This document shows, piece after piece, positions 1-16,100 of a stretch of DNA of 64,000 nucleotides (the first letter of the stretch is position 1; each line of letters starts with the position of its first letter). Under the pieces are notes generated by a model. It saw nothing but the letters and a program-made list of their open reading frames with translations, made no database searches and had not been told where the DNA came from. The stretch covers positions 186,001-250,000 of the forward strand of contig NZ_WHNY01000026.1 of the NCBI RefSeq assembly GCF_013141695.1, in the 5' to 3' direction. Position numbers and translations under genes: made by a program. The stretch is from Paenibacillus plantarum. Its GTDB lineage: Bacteria; Bacillota; Bacilli; Paenibacillales; NBRC-103111.

Positions 1-293
1 GGCGGTTGAATGAATTTCAAATTAACGCCTGTCCGCTTCTGCCACTCTTGAAAGAAAGGTACCTCCTGGAACGTTGGTTTCACGCTTCCGATGTTTCCAT
101 TGAGCTCCGCCCAGTAGGTGAGTGTTTTATCCGCTTTCATCGGATAGCTGAATGTACCTGTTGTCGTCGCAGGTGTGGCACTTCCCCCATCCTTCGGTTG
201 TTCGGTTGCCGTCTCCTTGGAACAACCAGCGATAACGGAGCCTGACAGGGCTAGCAAAGTTGCCAATGTTACGATTTTTTTGTTAACTTTCAT
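1..293 (-). CDS. Extracellular solute-binding lipoprotein (LplA-type), partial, runs off left edge
   Basis: Only the N-terminal ~97 codons lie in the window. The start ATG is at 293, behind a strong GGGAGGT ribosome binding site. The protein begins MKVNKKIVTLATLLALSGS, then a lipobox-like VIAGC, so it should be a lipid-anchored exported protein. A low-complexity Thr/Ala/Pro linker follows, then a stretch ending YWAELNGNIGSV and QEWQKRTGVNLKFIQP, typical of the mature start of Paenibacillus oligosaccharide-binding proteins of ABC importers. It lies 198 bp downstream of the membrane AraC sensor on the same strand, which probably controls it. The ligand cannot be read from the fragment. Family placement is confident; specificity is unknown. 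Confidence 0.85.
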   Translation of the reverse strand, partial: MKVNKKIVTLATLLALSGSVIAGCSKETATEQPKDGGSATPATTTGTFSYPMKADKTLTYWAELNGNIGSVKPTFQEVPFFQEWQKRTGVNLKFIQP

Positions 294-464
294 AACGATT
301 ACCTCCCTTTTCATTTGACAGCGTCTATGTAACGCCTCGGTCCTTACAGCCTTCATATTGCCGCTTGCGATCACAAAAAGATATATCGAAAAGTTCCAAT
401 TTCATTGTTAAAACAGGCTGCAACATGCACAAAACCGCCAATTCCATGTCATTTTATACGGAAA

Positions 465-491
465 ACGGGCAACCACTTCGTGGCTACCCGT
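465..491 (-). terminator. Hairpin directly after the AraC sensor stop codon
   Basis: Two 12-nt arms (acgggcaaccac / gtggctacccgt, two wobble pairs) enclose a TTC loop immediately 3' of the stop at 492. On the minus strand only a short TTTT follows, so termination may be partial and allow read-through into the binding-protein gene. Confidence 0.5.
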
Positions 492-2855
492 CTACCCCCT
501 CAGCTCACGAAATTTGCCCGGCGTAATGCCTTCGAACTTTTTAAATACCCGGATAAACGTCGCCGCTTCATTAAAACCAACCTGCTTACCGATCTCCACG
601 ATTGCTTGATCCGTGAAGCCCAAGAGTGCTTTGGCCTGCTCAATTCGGACACGGTTAATATAATCGAGCAGTCCCTCCCCCGTTTGTTCCTTATATAGTT
701 TGGACAGGTAACTCGCTTTCAATTGAAACTGCTCGCCTAGCAACCCTATATTTAAATCCATATCCTGATAATGTGTTTCTACATAGACATTTACTTTGAA
801 AATCAACTCCCGCAGCGATTCCGAACGCCCTTTCAAAATGCTTACGTCCAGTTTGGCTGCTGTATACTCACACACATCTTCCAATAGCAAGTTAAGCTGC
901 TCAACCATTTCCTTCACCGTATCGCTGTTGGCCATCGTCTCCATCCAATTCGGATGCTGGGCTAGGAAGCTTTCATCAACTTCCCCAAGCTCATGGATTG
1001 TTTTCATCATCGTGGAAATCAAGTTAAACATCAGTGTACGAACCAGCGTTACGGAGGTCACCGATTTGCCGTAATTGCGCTCAATAACTTCGTCTAGCAC
1101 TTCTCTTGCGCGCTCCAAATCGCCTATTTTAATAAAATTCATCAATCGCTGTTCAATCTGCAACGGGTAGTAATAGCCCGTCATTGGTTCCTTGTGGAGT
1201 TGATCATAGGCAATAATTTTCTGCTTGCCTAATATGAGCTTATATTCCATGGCATCTAGCGCCTCTTGATAAGCTTGTGAAATACCAGCAATCGTCGCTT
1301 GTACTCTCGAGATCGATAACGTCAGTTTCATCCGGTACCGCTCCAATAGAAACTGTTGCGCTTCTTCAGAAATCGAAACGAGCTGTTGCATTCGACCTTC
1401 CTCGTCGTCTTCAGCGAAATTCACAATGCATGCCAACATATCGCCGACTTCCGCTACGTACCCGCGATGTCCACGCATGCCAACCAATTCTTCCACCACA
1501 TTCGTTAAAATGAACTGCGCCAACCGACTTTTCTCATGCGGCCCAATAGATGAAATGCTGATATTGACTTCTTCAGGCGCTTCCATAAAAAATAATAATA
1601 CGGCAAAATGGTCGGAATGCAACTCAATTTGATGCGAAATTAGTGCCTCTTGGAGCGGAATAGGTCCATCAAGCCGCCCTTTGAGCAGACGCGCGAGCAT
1701 ATTAGAACGCAGCATATTATGCTGTTGCTGTAGCTGAACCCGTATCGCTTCTTTTTCACTGAGCGTATCGGAGACGGCACGATGAATGAAGCTGAGCTCA
1801 TTCACTTCTTGTTTGGCTTCATTGCCCCTTGCTGCTTCTGCCCCGGCTAGCACTTGTACTAATCGTTGGATCGGCGAGTAATTCCTACGCATGAAGAAGA
1901 GCGTTAAGAAGGCCGCCCCGACGAGACTAATCGCGACACTAATGTACATCACATTGCGGACATAAACAGCTTTTTGCCAATACAATTTGCTTGGAATAAC
2001 TGATATATAAGTGAGTTTAGAGACTTCAGAATGAAGATAATAAATCTCCGATTGCTCGTCACTCGTTTTGTTATAAATAACGCCGCTCTCCCTTGCCCCT
2101 AGTTGATCCAAGATCGAAGCTGGGAGGCTCGTACTCGTATTCGACAGCAGCACTTTGTTCGCTTCATCCAGTAGGTAGACGTCCCCGCCGCTAAACGATT
2201 GCACCTTGGCAATCGCTTTATTGAATCGCTCCACATCCGCCATTACAACCACGGAGCCCGTAGGTCTGCTGATCGCCCCCGCAGGTAGACGCGTAATAAG
2301 CGCCAACGCTTGCTTTGAATACATATTGTCTTTGCGAGGCAGCATCGTAAAAGTCGTGCTTCGATTCTGCTTCACCAACTTCAACCAATCGGCATAGCTG
2401 ATTACTCCTGTCTCATGAATGGTTTCGAAGCCCGCTTGATAATCCCGGGAACTCCCAGGCAGCAAAACGGTATTCTCCCCCTCCCAAGTTACATAAAATT
2501 GGTCCACAGAGGCATAGGAAGTCTGATACATTTGAAACTCTTTGGCAACTTGATACGCCGTATACTGCTCATCACTGCTGGACATCCGCGTATAAATCAA
2601 ACTCTGCACGCGTGTATTCCAGGTAAGCTCCATGCTGAGCCGCTGCATCATCTCAATCTGAGTATCTATCGTTTCTCTCACTTGCTGGAGCATGGTATCG
2701 TTAGCTCGATGAATTTCCCCGCGCAACGTATCGCTGGATTCCCTATATAAAATTAAGCTCATAAGAATTGGAATAATAAAGACAGCACTATACGAAATGA
2801 GCCATGTAAAAATGACACTTTGGCGCTTCTTCCATAGATTGATTTTGATCGGCAT
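492..2855 (-). CDS. Membrane-bound AraC-family sensor/regulator
   Basis: A one-polypeptide sensor-regulator of 787 residues. A transmembrane helix near residues 14-36 is followed by an extracytoplasmic sensing region of about 260 residues (Cache-like by architecture) and a second helix near 300-322. A HAMP-like segment, a long cytoplasmic region and a C-terminal double helix-turn-helix AraC domain (last ~100 residues, with LGEQFQLKASYLSKLYKEQTG and EIGKQVGFNEAATFIRVFKK) complete it. The chosen ATG at 2855 has AAAGGAG seven bases upstream; the in-frame ATG at 2918 has no such site. Such proteins commonly sense sugars outside the cell or contact a binding protein, and activate the adjacent transport genes. 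Here the binding-protein gene lies immediately downstream, so it is the likely target. The signal is unknown. Confidence 0.88.
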   Translation of the reverse strand: MPIKINLWKKRQSVIFTWLISYSAVFIIPILMSLILYRESSDTLRGEIHRANDTMLQQVRETIDTQIEMMQRLSMELTWNTRVQSLIYTRMSSSDEQYTAYQVAKEFQMYQTSYASVDQFYVTWEGENTVLLPGSSRDYQAGFETIHETGVISYADWLKLVKQNRSTTFTMLPRKDNMYSKQALALITRLPAGAISRPTGSVVVMADVERFNKAIAKVQSFSGGDVYLLDEANKVLLSNTSTSLPASILDQLGARESGVIYNKTSDEQSEIYYLHSEVSKLTYISVIPSKLYWQKAVYVRNVMYISVAISLVGAAFLTLFFMRRNYSPIQRLVQVLAGAEAARGNEAKQEVNELSFIHRAVSDTLSEKEAIRVQLQQQHNMLRSNMLARLLKGRLDGPIPLQEALISHQIELHSDHFAVLLFFMEAPEEVNISISSIGPHEKSRLAQFILTNVVEELVGMRGHRGYVAEVGDMLACIVNFAEDDEEGRMQQLVSISEEAQQFLLERYRMKLTLSISRVQATIAGISQAYQEALDAMEYKLILGKQKIIAYDQLHKEPMTGYYYPLQIEQRLMNFIKIGDLERAREVLDEVIERNYGKSVTSVTLVRTLMFNLISTMMKTIHELGEVDESFLAQHPNWMETMANSDTVKEMVEQLNLLLEDVCEYTAAKLDVSILKGRSESLRELIFKVNVYVETHYQDMDLNIGLLGEQFQLKASYLSKLYKEQTGEGLLDYINRVRIEQAKALLGFTDQAIVEIGKQVGFNEAATFIRVFKKFEGITPGKFRELRG

Positions 2856-3053
2856 GCGCTCTCTCCTTTGGGGTGTCGTCTCGTATGTAAGCATTCCGTT
2901 CATTTCCCCATCCTTCATATTCTCACATATTGCTAAATAGCCGTATAGTGTGGATTTCTGGCAATACGACTCCCTCCATTATGACGGTTTTCCCCTAAGA
3001 AAGGGAATGTCTATTTTGTCCAATTACGTTGTTAAAATAATTACGTCTAGACG

Positions 3054-3081
3054 AAAAAGAGGGAGCCCAAGGCTCCCTCTT
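3054..3081 (-). terminator. Rho-independent terminator of the PL8-SLH gene
   Basis: The ten-base arms agagggagcc / ggctccctct with a 3-nt loop are followed on the minus strand by TTTTT. It sits just downstream of the stop codon at 3088. Confidence 0.88.
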
Positions 3082-3087
3082 CTGGAT

Positions 3088-9912
<6,825 letters not shown>

Positions 9913-10167
9913 GGACATCTCCCCCTCTTGAATCGATACCTACACGCTCATTATAGAAGCAACGCAGCTACTGTTATATTTCCATTTCATCCAAAGGGCT
10001 TAACAAATTATTTACACCATGTACAATATGTCCACTTTGATTAACAATACTGTTCAACTGTGTGCCTGCGTCTCATTTCGTGTCGATGGCATTCCTTTAC
10101 ATGCGATCTCGGCGCTCATAAGTTGTTAGTGGAGTTTGGGGCGACTTGGGTCCAATATTACTTCTAT

Positions 10168-10382
10168 TAACTGGAAAATATGTAGCTATTTATTCGGAAT
10201 TCACTCAGAAAATCGAAATAACTGTAAAACATGTAGTTAAAAATGCCTTTTATGTTCAGATCGCGTAAAAGGCTTAAAATTAGCTGTAGGTTATCCATCT
10301 ATTCTGCGATAGATCGAAAAACCCAGAAGTTTAACTGTAGAAAATCCATCTATTTGTCAAACATGCTTATAAATTCTCTCGT
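10168..10382. repeat. Degenerate AT-rich ~51-bp repeats (four recognisable copies)
   Basis: Copies of a core resembling TAACTGTAgaAAATCCATCTATT start at 10168, 10219, 10281 and 10332. The spacings are 51, 62 and 51 bp; the 62-bp interval carries an insertion-like stretch containing its own inverted repeat (aaaaatgcctttt / aaaaggctt). The two last copies are the most alike. No coding sequence is seen between the PL8 gene and the next array, so this is intergenic repeat DNA of unknown role. The remaining DNA at 9913-10167 shows nothing recognisable. Confidence 0.6.
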
Positions 10383-10422
10383 GTGTGATAAAAAGGCGGC
10401 ATAGACCGCCAATTTTGATAGT

Positions 10423-10744
10423 TGTGCGCTAGCACACGACGGCCAGTGTCGCTACTTCCCTTGCGCACATGATTTGTGCGCTAGCACACGACGGCCAGTG
10501 TCGCTACTTCCCTTGCGCACATGATTTGTGCGCTAGAGCGCGACAGCCCATGGGGCTACTTCACTTGCGCACATGATTTGTGCGCTAGCGCACGATGGCC
10601 AGTCGGGCTACTTCACTTGCGCACATGATTTGTGCGCTAGTGCCCGACAGCCAGTGGCGCTACTTCCCTTGCGCACATGATTTGTGCGCTAGCGCCCGAC
10701 AGCCAGTGGCGCTACTTCCCTTGCGCACATGATTTGTGCGCAAG
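10423..10744. repeat. 52-bp tandem repeat array, six full units plus a partial one
   Basis: Units begin at 10423, 10475, 10527, 10579, 10631 and 10683, with a partial seventh at 10735; the spacing is exactly 52 bp each time. Every unit starts with TGTGCGC and ends with GCGCACA followed by TGATT, so each unit can fold into a stem-loop. An inner CGAC...GTCG stem is intact only in some copies. Consecutive units also create the palindrome GCGCACA-TGATT-TGTGCGC at each junction. Because 52 is not a multiple of three, the array is not a coding repeat. It lies between the PL8 gene's 5' side and the terminator of the efflux gene. Confidence 0.95.
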
Positions 10745-10772
10745 CCCGATGCAGCGTTGATCGAGAAAAGCC

Positions 10773-10803
10773 AAAAAAAATGCTCGGGATTATCCCGAGC
10801 ATT
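10773..10803 (-). terminator. Rho-independent terminator of the Bcr/CflA efflux gene
   Basis: A perfect nine-base stem (tgctcggga / tcccgagca, loop TTA) is followed on the minus strand by eight T. It lies 37 bp after the stop codon and next to the 52-bp array. Confidence 0.92.
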
Positions 10804-10839
10804 TCCATAACTAACATACAATTTGTGTTACCCGCTTCC

Positions 10840-12042
10840 TCAAGCCGCCTCTTTCGAGCCTTTTTTCACCAAAAGGAAGTAAGACAGCATCGCTGCAGCG
10901 CTAGTTGTTAAAATAATGACACCCAGCGGAACCGCCGTGTGTTCCCCAGCAATCCCGACTAGCGGAGAAACGACCGCTCCGAGTAAAAAGGGAACGACAC
11001 CCATTAACGCGGCCGCGCTGCCCGCCATATGTCCCTGGCTCTCCATCGCAAGCGGAAAAGCTGCTGTCGATGTAATACCGATGGACGCTACAAAGAAAAC
11101 AAGCGGAATCACGAGTGCATACAACGGCCCGTGGAAAATACCCACTAGCAAGACGGCAACGCTGGCTGCTCCAGCCATATATAGACCGAGCAACAAGAAG
11201 AATTGCTCCGACACACGATGAGCCATCCGACCAACCAACTGAGAACCGATAATCAAGGTGATTCCATTGGAACCGAATAAAAGGGCAAATACCGTAGGGG
11301 AAACCCCATAAATATTTTGATAAATAAATGGTGTGCCCGAGACGTAAGCGAATACCCCCGCGATCATGACACCCTGTGCGAGCATATAACCCGTGAATGA
11401 GCGGTCGCGCAATAGCGATCCATAATTGCGCAGTTGCTGAGCAAAATTACTAGGACTGCGGCGCTCGATAGGCAGCGTTTCTTTGAGACTCCATTTGGTC
11501 ATGGCAAGGAGGAACATTCCCAGAAATGCCAATGCGACGAAGACGCCAACCCAGCTCGTTAGCGATAACACACCACTTCCTGCCACTGGCGCCACAAGTG
11601 GGCCCAAATTTCCAACTAGCAAGAGTAGAGAGAAAAATTTCGTGAGTTCGTGGCCGCTAAACATGTCACGTGCGATTGCCCGGGAAATGACAATGCCCGC
11701 TGACGCAACAAACCCCTGCACGAGTCGTGCAAAGATCAGCAGCCAAATACTCGGCGCGATCGCGCAAGCAATGGATGCCACAACATAGAGAGCCATGGAA
11801 ATGAGCAGCGGTTTGCGCCTGCCATAGACGTCACTGAGTGAGCCCATAACCACTTGGCCAACACCAAGTCCGAGTAAACAGGCGGTCAGGCTAAGCTGTA
11901 CGAGGGATGCTGTTGTACCGAATTTCTCCACAATCTGTGGAAAGGCCGGTAAATACATATCAATGGTAAAAGGGCCGAGTGTCGAAAATAAACCGAGCAG
12001 CAGCGCGAGTCGAACGACATGCTGATTGTTCTTGTTTGTCAT
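10840..12042 (-). CDS. MFS drug-efflux transporter, Bcr/CflA family
   Basis: A 400-residue polytopic membrane protein with about twelve hydrophobic helices. The N-terminus MTNKNNQHVVRLALLLGLF leads into GPFTIDMYLPAFPQI, the hallmark first helix and loop of Bcr/CflA drug:proton antiporters, and the family loop motif SDVYGRRKPLL follows helix 2. The start at 12042 was chosen because the family N-terminus begins there and AGGAGA lies 11 bases upstream; the open frame continues upstream without family similarity. Members export bicyclomycin, chloramphenicol, sulfonamides or similar compounds. The gene stands alone between two terminators and is functionally unrelated to the surrounding glycan genes. 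Substrate cannot be inferred. Confidence 0.9.
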   Translation of the reverse strand: MTNKNNQHVVRLALLLGLFSTLGPFTIDMYLPAFPQIVEKFGTTASLVQLSLTACLLGLGVGQVVMGSLSDVYGRRKPLLISMALYVVASIACAIAPSIWLLIFARLVQGFVASAGIVISRAIARDMFSGHELTKFFSLLLLVGNLGPLVAPVAGSGVLSLTSWVGVFVALAFLGMFLLAMTKWSLKETLPIERRSPSNFAQQLRNYGSLLRDRSFTGYMLAQGVMIAGVFAYVSGTPFIYQNIYGVSPTVFALLFGSNGITLIIGSQLVGRMAHRVSEQFFLLLGLYMAGAASVAVLLVGIFHGPLYALVIPLVFFVASIGITSTAAFPLAMESQGHMAGSAAALMGVVPFLLGAVVSPLVGIAGEHTAVPLGVIILTTSAAAMLSYFLLVKKGSKEAA

Positions 12043-12156
12043 CTTATGAGTTTCTCCTATACTCCCATTCCATATCCGGAACTTTTCTCTGTATTTGGTT
12101 ACACCATAACATAACTGTATTGTTTTTGACAACAGTTAATTGTTCACATCGAAATG

Positions 12157-12190
12157 AAAAACAGACAACTGATCATTCATCAGCTGTCTG
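12157..12190 (-). terminator. Rho-independent terminator after the mutarotase-fold gene
   Basis: Twelve-base arms cagacaactgat / atcagctgtctg with one wobble pair and a five-base loop, followed on the minus strand by TTTTT. It closes the two-gene DUF5107 operon. Confidence 0.88.
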
Positions 12191-12196
12191 CTTCTT

Positions 12197-13141
12197 TTAT
12201 TTTATTGCTTGCTGCCAATCACCAGCACCAAGGATGAGTTCAACATGCCATTCATAGGAGGTTTGGGCTGCAATCCATTGCGCCGTCCCGTTTTCGACGG
12301 CCATTTCAAGTGAATCGTAATAACCAATACTAGGCTCTAGTGCACAGGTAACTCGATCATTGAACATCCCTTCGTCTATCCATACCCCTAGATAAGGAAT
12401 TTTATCGGGTGATACAGAGACTAGTAGAAAGTTACCGCTATCTTCGCCAAGTAAGCCAGACCAACCCTCTGTCACGGGTCCTCTGTAATAAAACTTTCGC
12501 CCATCACCTTTCACGATTGGGGAGAGCAGCGATACATCCTTCCATGGATAGGACGCTCCATTCTTCAAGGTATGCCCCTCGTACACACAGAGCATCTCTT
12601 CCATCTCTGCTGGAAGAAGTATGCGTGTAGGTTCCGTGATGGCGAACTGCGGATGCGGCACCCACAGGAAGGGAATAGACTGGTCACTCATATTCTCTAC
12701 CCGGTACGTCAGCCTTACACGATCCCCAGTTGTAAACGAAATTCGTCTCGTAAAGCAATACGGAAGCTGCGGACTCTTAACCGAGCAAATAATCTCGTTC
12801 CCTTCGATCGTATATGCCCATGGGAGTGCCCATACTTCACCATGATCGGGTAGATTAACACCCTTATCCAACTCCCACGGACATGCCGCAATCGTTGGAA
12901 AACATTCATCCCAGCCGCTCATATCCCAATCTGTGAAGGTAGAGCCGTATTCAGGTACTTGCAGTGCACGATCACCCGAATCCAGCATCCATTCCTTTTC
13001 AGTTGGTTTATTTACGATGGAGACCAATTTCCCTCCGAGTTCTGGGACTGTTTCGATACGGATCTGTTCACTTTCAAGGATGACCGATGTAAAGCCTTTA
13101 TAGATACCCATTTGCACGTTTACAACACAAGGATTACTCAT
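12197..13141 (-). CDS. Galactose-mutarotase-fold (aldose 1-epimerase-like) protein
   Basis: 314 residues, with no signal peptide. The segment RIETVPELGGKLVSIVNK matches the first strands of the galactose mutarotase-like beta-sandwich fold, and the same VxxxPELGG pattern occurs in the DUF5107 domain of the upstream gene. HPQFAI and LEPSIGYYDSL are further conserved-looking segments. The start ATG overlaps the upstream stop codon in an ATGA arrangement (13138-13141), a sign of translational coupling and joint function. A likely cytoplasmic role is recognition or epimerisation of a sugar or oligosaccharide end. No reaction is shown for this subgroup, and the classical catalytic His/Glu pair cannot be assigned with confidence, so it is named only by fold. 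Confidence 0.75.
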   Translation of the reverse strand: MSNPCVVNVQMGIYKGFTSVILESEQIRIETVPELGGKLVSIVNKPTEKEWMLDSGDRALQVPEYGSTFTDWDMSGWDECFPTIAACPWELDKGVNLPDHGEVWALPWAYTIEGNEIICSVKSPQLPYCFTRRISFTTGDRVRLTYRVENMSDQSIPFLWVPHPQFAITEPTRILLPAEMEEMLCVYEGHTLKNGASYPWKDVSLLSPIVKGDGRKFYYRGPVTEGWSGLLGEDSGNFLLVSVSPDKIPYLGVWIDEGMFNDRVTCALEPSIGYYDSLEMAVENGTAQWIAAQTSYEWHVELILGAGDWQQAIK

Positions 13142-16100
13142 TCAACCAATCCACGATGAATCCGTGCACCCGTATGATTCGCTTCCTTAAGAAGCGCTAA
13201 GTCAAACTGCTCTTTCGCCAGCTCCTTATGCCCTAAACCGAGATGCCCTAGCCCCATCATATAGCGACAATGAACTTCATTACGGACATTCAAATTATCT
13301 TCGAACACGAGGAAGTCAGGTAAAGAAACGGCGAAATAGTCGAATTTCACTTCATCAAATAGATGTTTCTCCGCATAATCAACCAGTTTATTAAAGCGAC
13401 GCTTGGCTTCCTTCTCATTACCCAATGCCAGCCAAGCCATCCCTTGATAGAAAATCATATCTGGCGGCTGATCATTGTAATACATCGCGCTGGCCGGCTC
13501 TTCTAATCCTTGCGATGCAATGCCGAAGCATTCCTGTGCAAGCTCAGTTTCATGTAATCTAAGATGTGCAAGGCCGAGGTAGTAGTAAACATTGTTTTCT
13601 TGTGCGCCTGATAACTTACCTTCTCCTAAATTATCCGGATAGACGAGCGCATGCCGCAATAAAGTGACAGCCTCTTTACAGTGATTCTCGGCCAATGCTT
13701 GCTTGGCTAGTTCGACATGGGCAAATACGTGCTGGCCTGTCACTTTGCCCTCTCCACCTTCCCAAGGGTGGAAGCTACGTGCTTGGAGTGCTTGTACAGC
13801 TTGCTCATGGAAACCTTGCGCATTCAGCAAGGTAATATACTCGACATAGAGATCGTCACGCTTGTTAACCAACGCTTGATGTTCCCCAAGCTTAGTGCAG
13901 CGGGTCTCTGCCGTATATCCAAGCTTTTTGTACAATTGATCCAACTCATAGAAAACACGTGCATCATCTTGTCTGCAAGAGAAAGCCTTCTCCATAGCTG
14001 TAAGGGCTGATGCTGCATCTCCGCGTTTGTTGAAATAAGCGAGGGATAGATTCCGATGTACGGTTGGGAAATCATCTCGTATTGAACGTGATGCTTCCCA
14101 ATGCGTAATTGCATCTTCGTGTCTTCGTTTATCGTAATACCAGTTCCCCAGGTAGTAATGCGCTTTGTCATCCGTTGCATCGACCGCGATCACACTTAAC
14201 AGCACTTGTAAATCGAATAGACTATTCGGGAAGCAGTAGTCTGATGCTGCCGTGTTGCCTGACTTACGATATAACGCGCCTCGTTCCGAATGACCAATTC
14301 GCTCATTCAGATAACTCAATGTGTAAGCCAACATGGGATATACGTCTGACTGATTGTGATCTTCCACGACTCGGTCCAGCAATTCAATCGCTTCCTCAAA
14401 CAATCCGCAATTCGCATAATCGGCTGCTACATTCAAATAATTATGTGCATCTCCGCGCATAAGTCGCATAAGCTCAGCTTTCATTTCGCTAGCTTGTGAT
14501 TGCTCCCCTAGACTGGAAAGGATAAGATATCTCTCATTCGCTGAACCGAAATCAGCGATATCAAGCGATAATGTCTCTTGGGAGTAGACGAACGCTTCTT
14601 GTGTCCGTCCAAGCTTGCGAAGAAGCGCAGCTTTCAAATGGCGTGCTTTGTAATTGCGTGCGTTCCGTACCAGTGAACGTTCAACGAGTTCCAACGCTTC
14701 TCCGTAAACACCTTTTTCACAAGCAATTTGAGCGAGTGTGAAGAAACCCGCGTCCTGCCAAGCGGCTGACCACGTCGATTTATACAGCGCAGCAAAAGCT
14801 TCTTCCAAACGTCCTTGAAGCTTAAGCGCAACACCTAATTGATAGAGTGCTTCACTGTCGTAAGGATTCGGATTCCGCCACGTGAGCGACTTCACCGCTG
14901 TACGGAAATGAGCTTCTGCTTCCGTAAATAAACCGCGGCGGAGTAATAGTGTACCGTAGGCGACATTAATTCGGCTGTCGCTTGGGTCACGTTTTAACCC
15001 TTCCAAATAATAAGATTCAGGCTCAAACGTTGCATGGCGATACTGTTCCAGATGCAATCCAGCCAAATATAGCTGCTCATTCGTTTGCAACTCTTCAGGA
15101 GACTGCAGCGGCTTAGCTGCATCGGGCACTTGCTCAATGGATGGTTTCGCAGGCTGATAAGCAATCAGCAAGGTGCCATTGGCGTCCCGAACTGTCAGTT
15201 TCAAGTCGTGTGGTTGATCGGTGCCATCCAGTGTAATCACGGACTTGAACGTTTGCGTTGGAGACAGCTGTACGACTTCTTTCAAATACGTGCGGCCACT
15301 GCTTCTTAGTTCCACGATAGCACCCTCAAATACGGAAGTCGCATAAGCAAGCACAGTCGCTTCGCCTGTCTTCTCATCAACTTCTAAGTTGATGGCCGCA
15401 TCGATGGATGCATTTTTCACGACACCGATATTTTTGTAAGGCATGAAATACTGCTTGAATGATTTCTCTTCATACGGCTGAAGCCACGTGAAATCTGGTT
15501 GATTGTCTGTATAAACACCTGTCATCAATTCGATGTAAGGGCCATCTTCATCGGTTAGATTGCGATCCCAAGCTTGGCCGAACTCGCCATTCCCCCATGT
15601 CCACTGCTTTTTACCTGGTGAAACATGATGATTCGCGACATGCAGCAAGCCTGCCCCAACCCCATGATCATAACCACCGACGAAGTTATAGTCGGATTTA
15701 TAAGCCATATAGGAGGTCGGCACCGGAATATTTTTATAGCGTGAAATATCAACGCCAGCCGAGTAGTCCATTTTGTAATACGTTCCTGTCGCGATTGGAA
15801 ATCTAGATACATCCCGTTTACCATGGTCGAACACCGCAGTTACATCTGGAGGAAATACCGATTGCGTATGCTCATTCACCGCTACCGCCGGGTTAGCCCA
15901 CCATAGGAATGTCTGTGGTTCCGGCGTGCGATTGTACAACTGAGCTGATATTTCCAGATACGCTTTGCCCGGATAGAGGGTGAAACCCGCTGTAACTTTT
16001 GTTCCGTACATCCGGTCAATTTCACTGACCCAAACGGTCGCGCTGCCATCTTCATTTTCGGTTAGCTTATACTCAACTGGACCATACGTATTCGGACGGT

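Noticed and set aside
10423..10744. CRISPR array
   Set aside because: The whole 52-bp unit is repeated, with no unique spacers of constant length, and there are no cas genes nearby.
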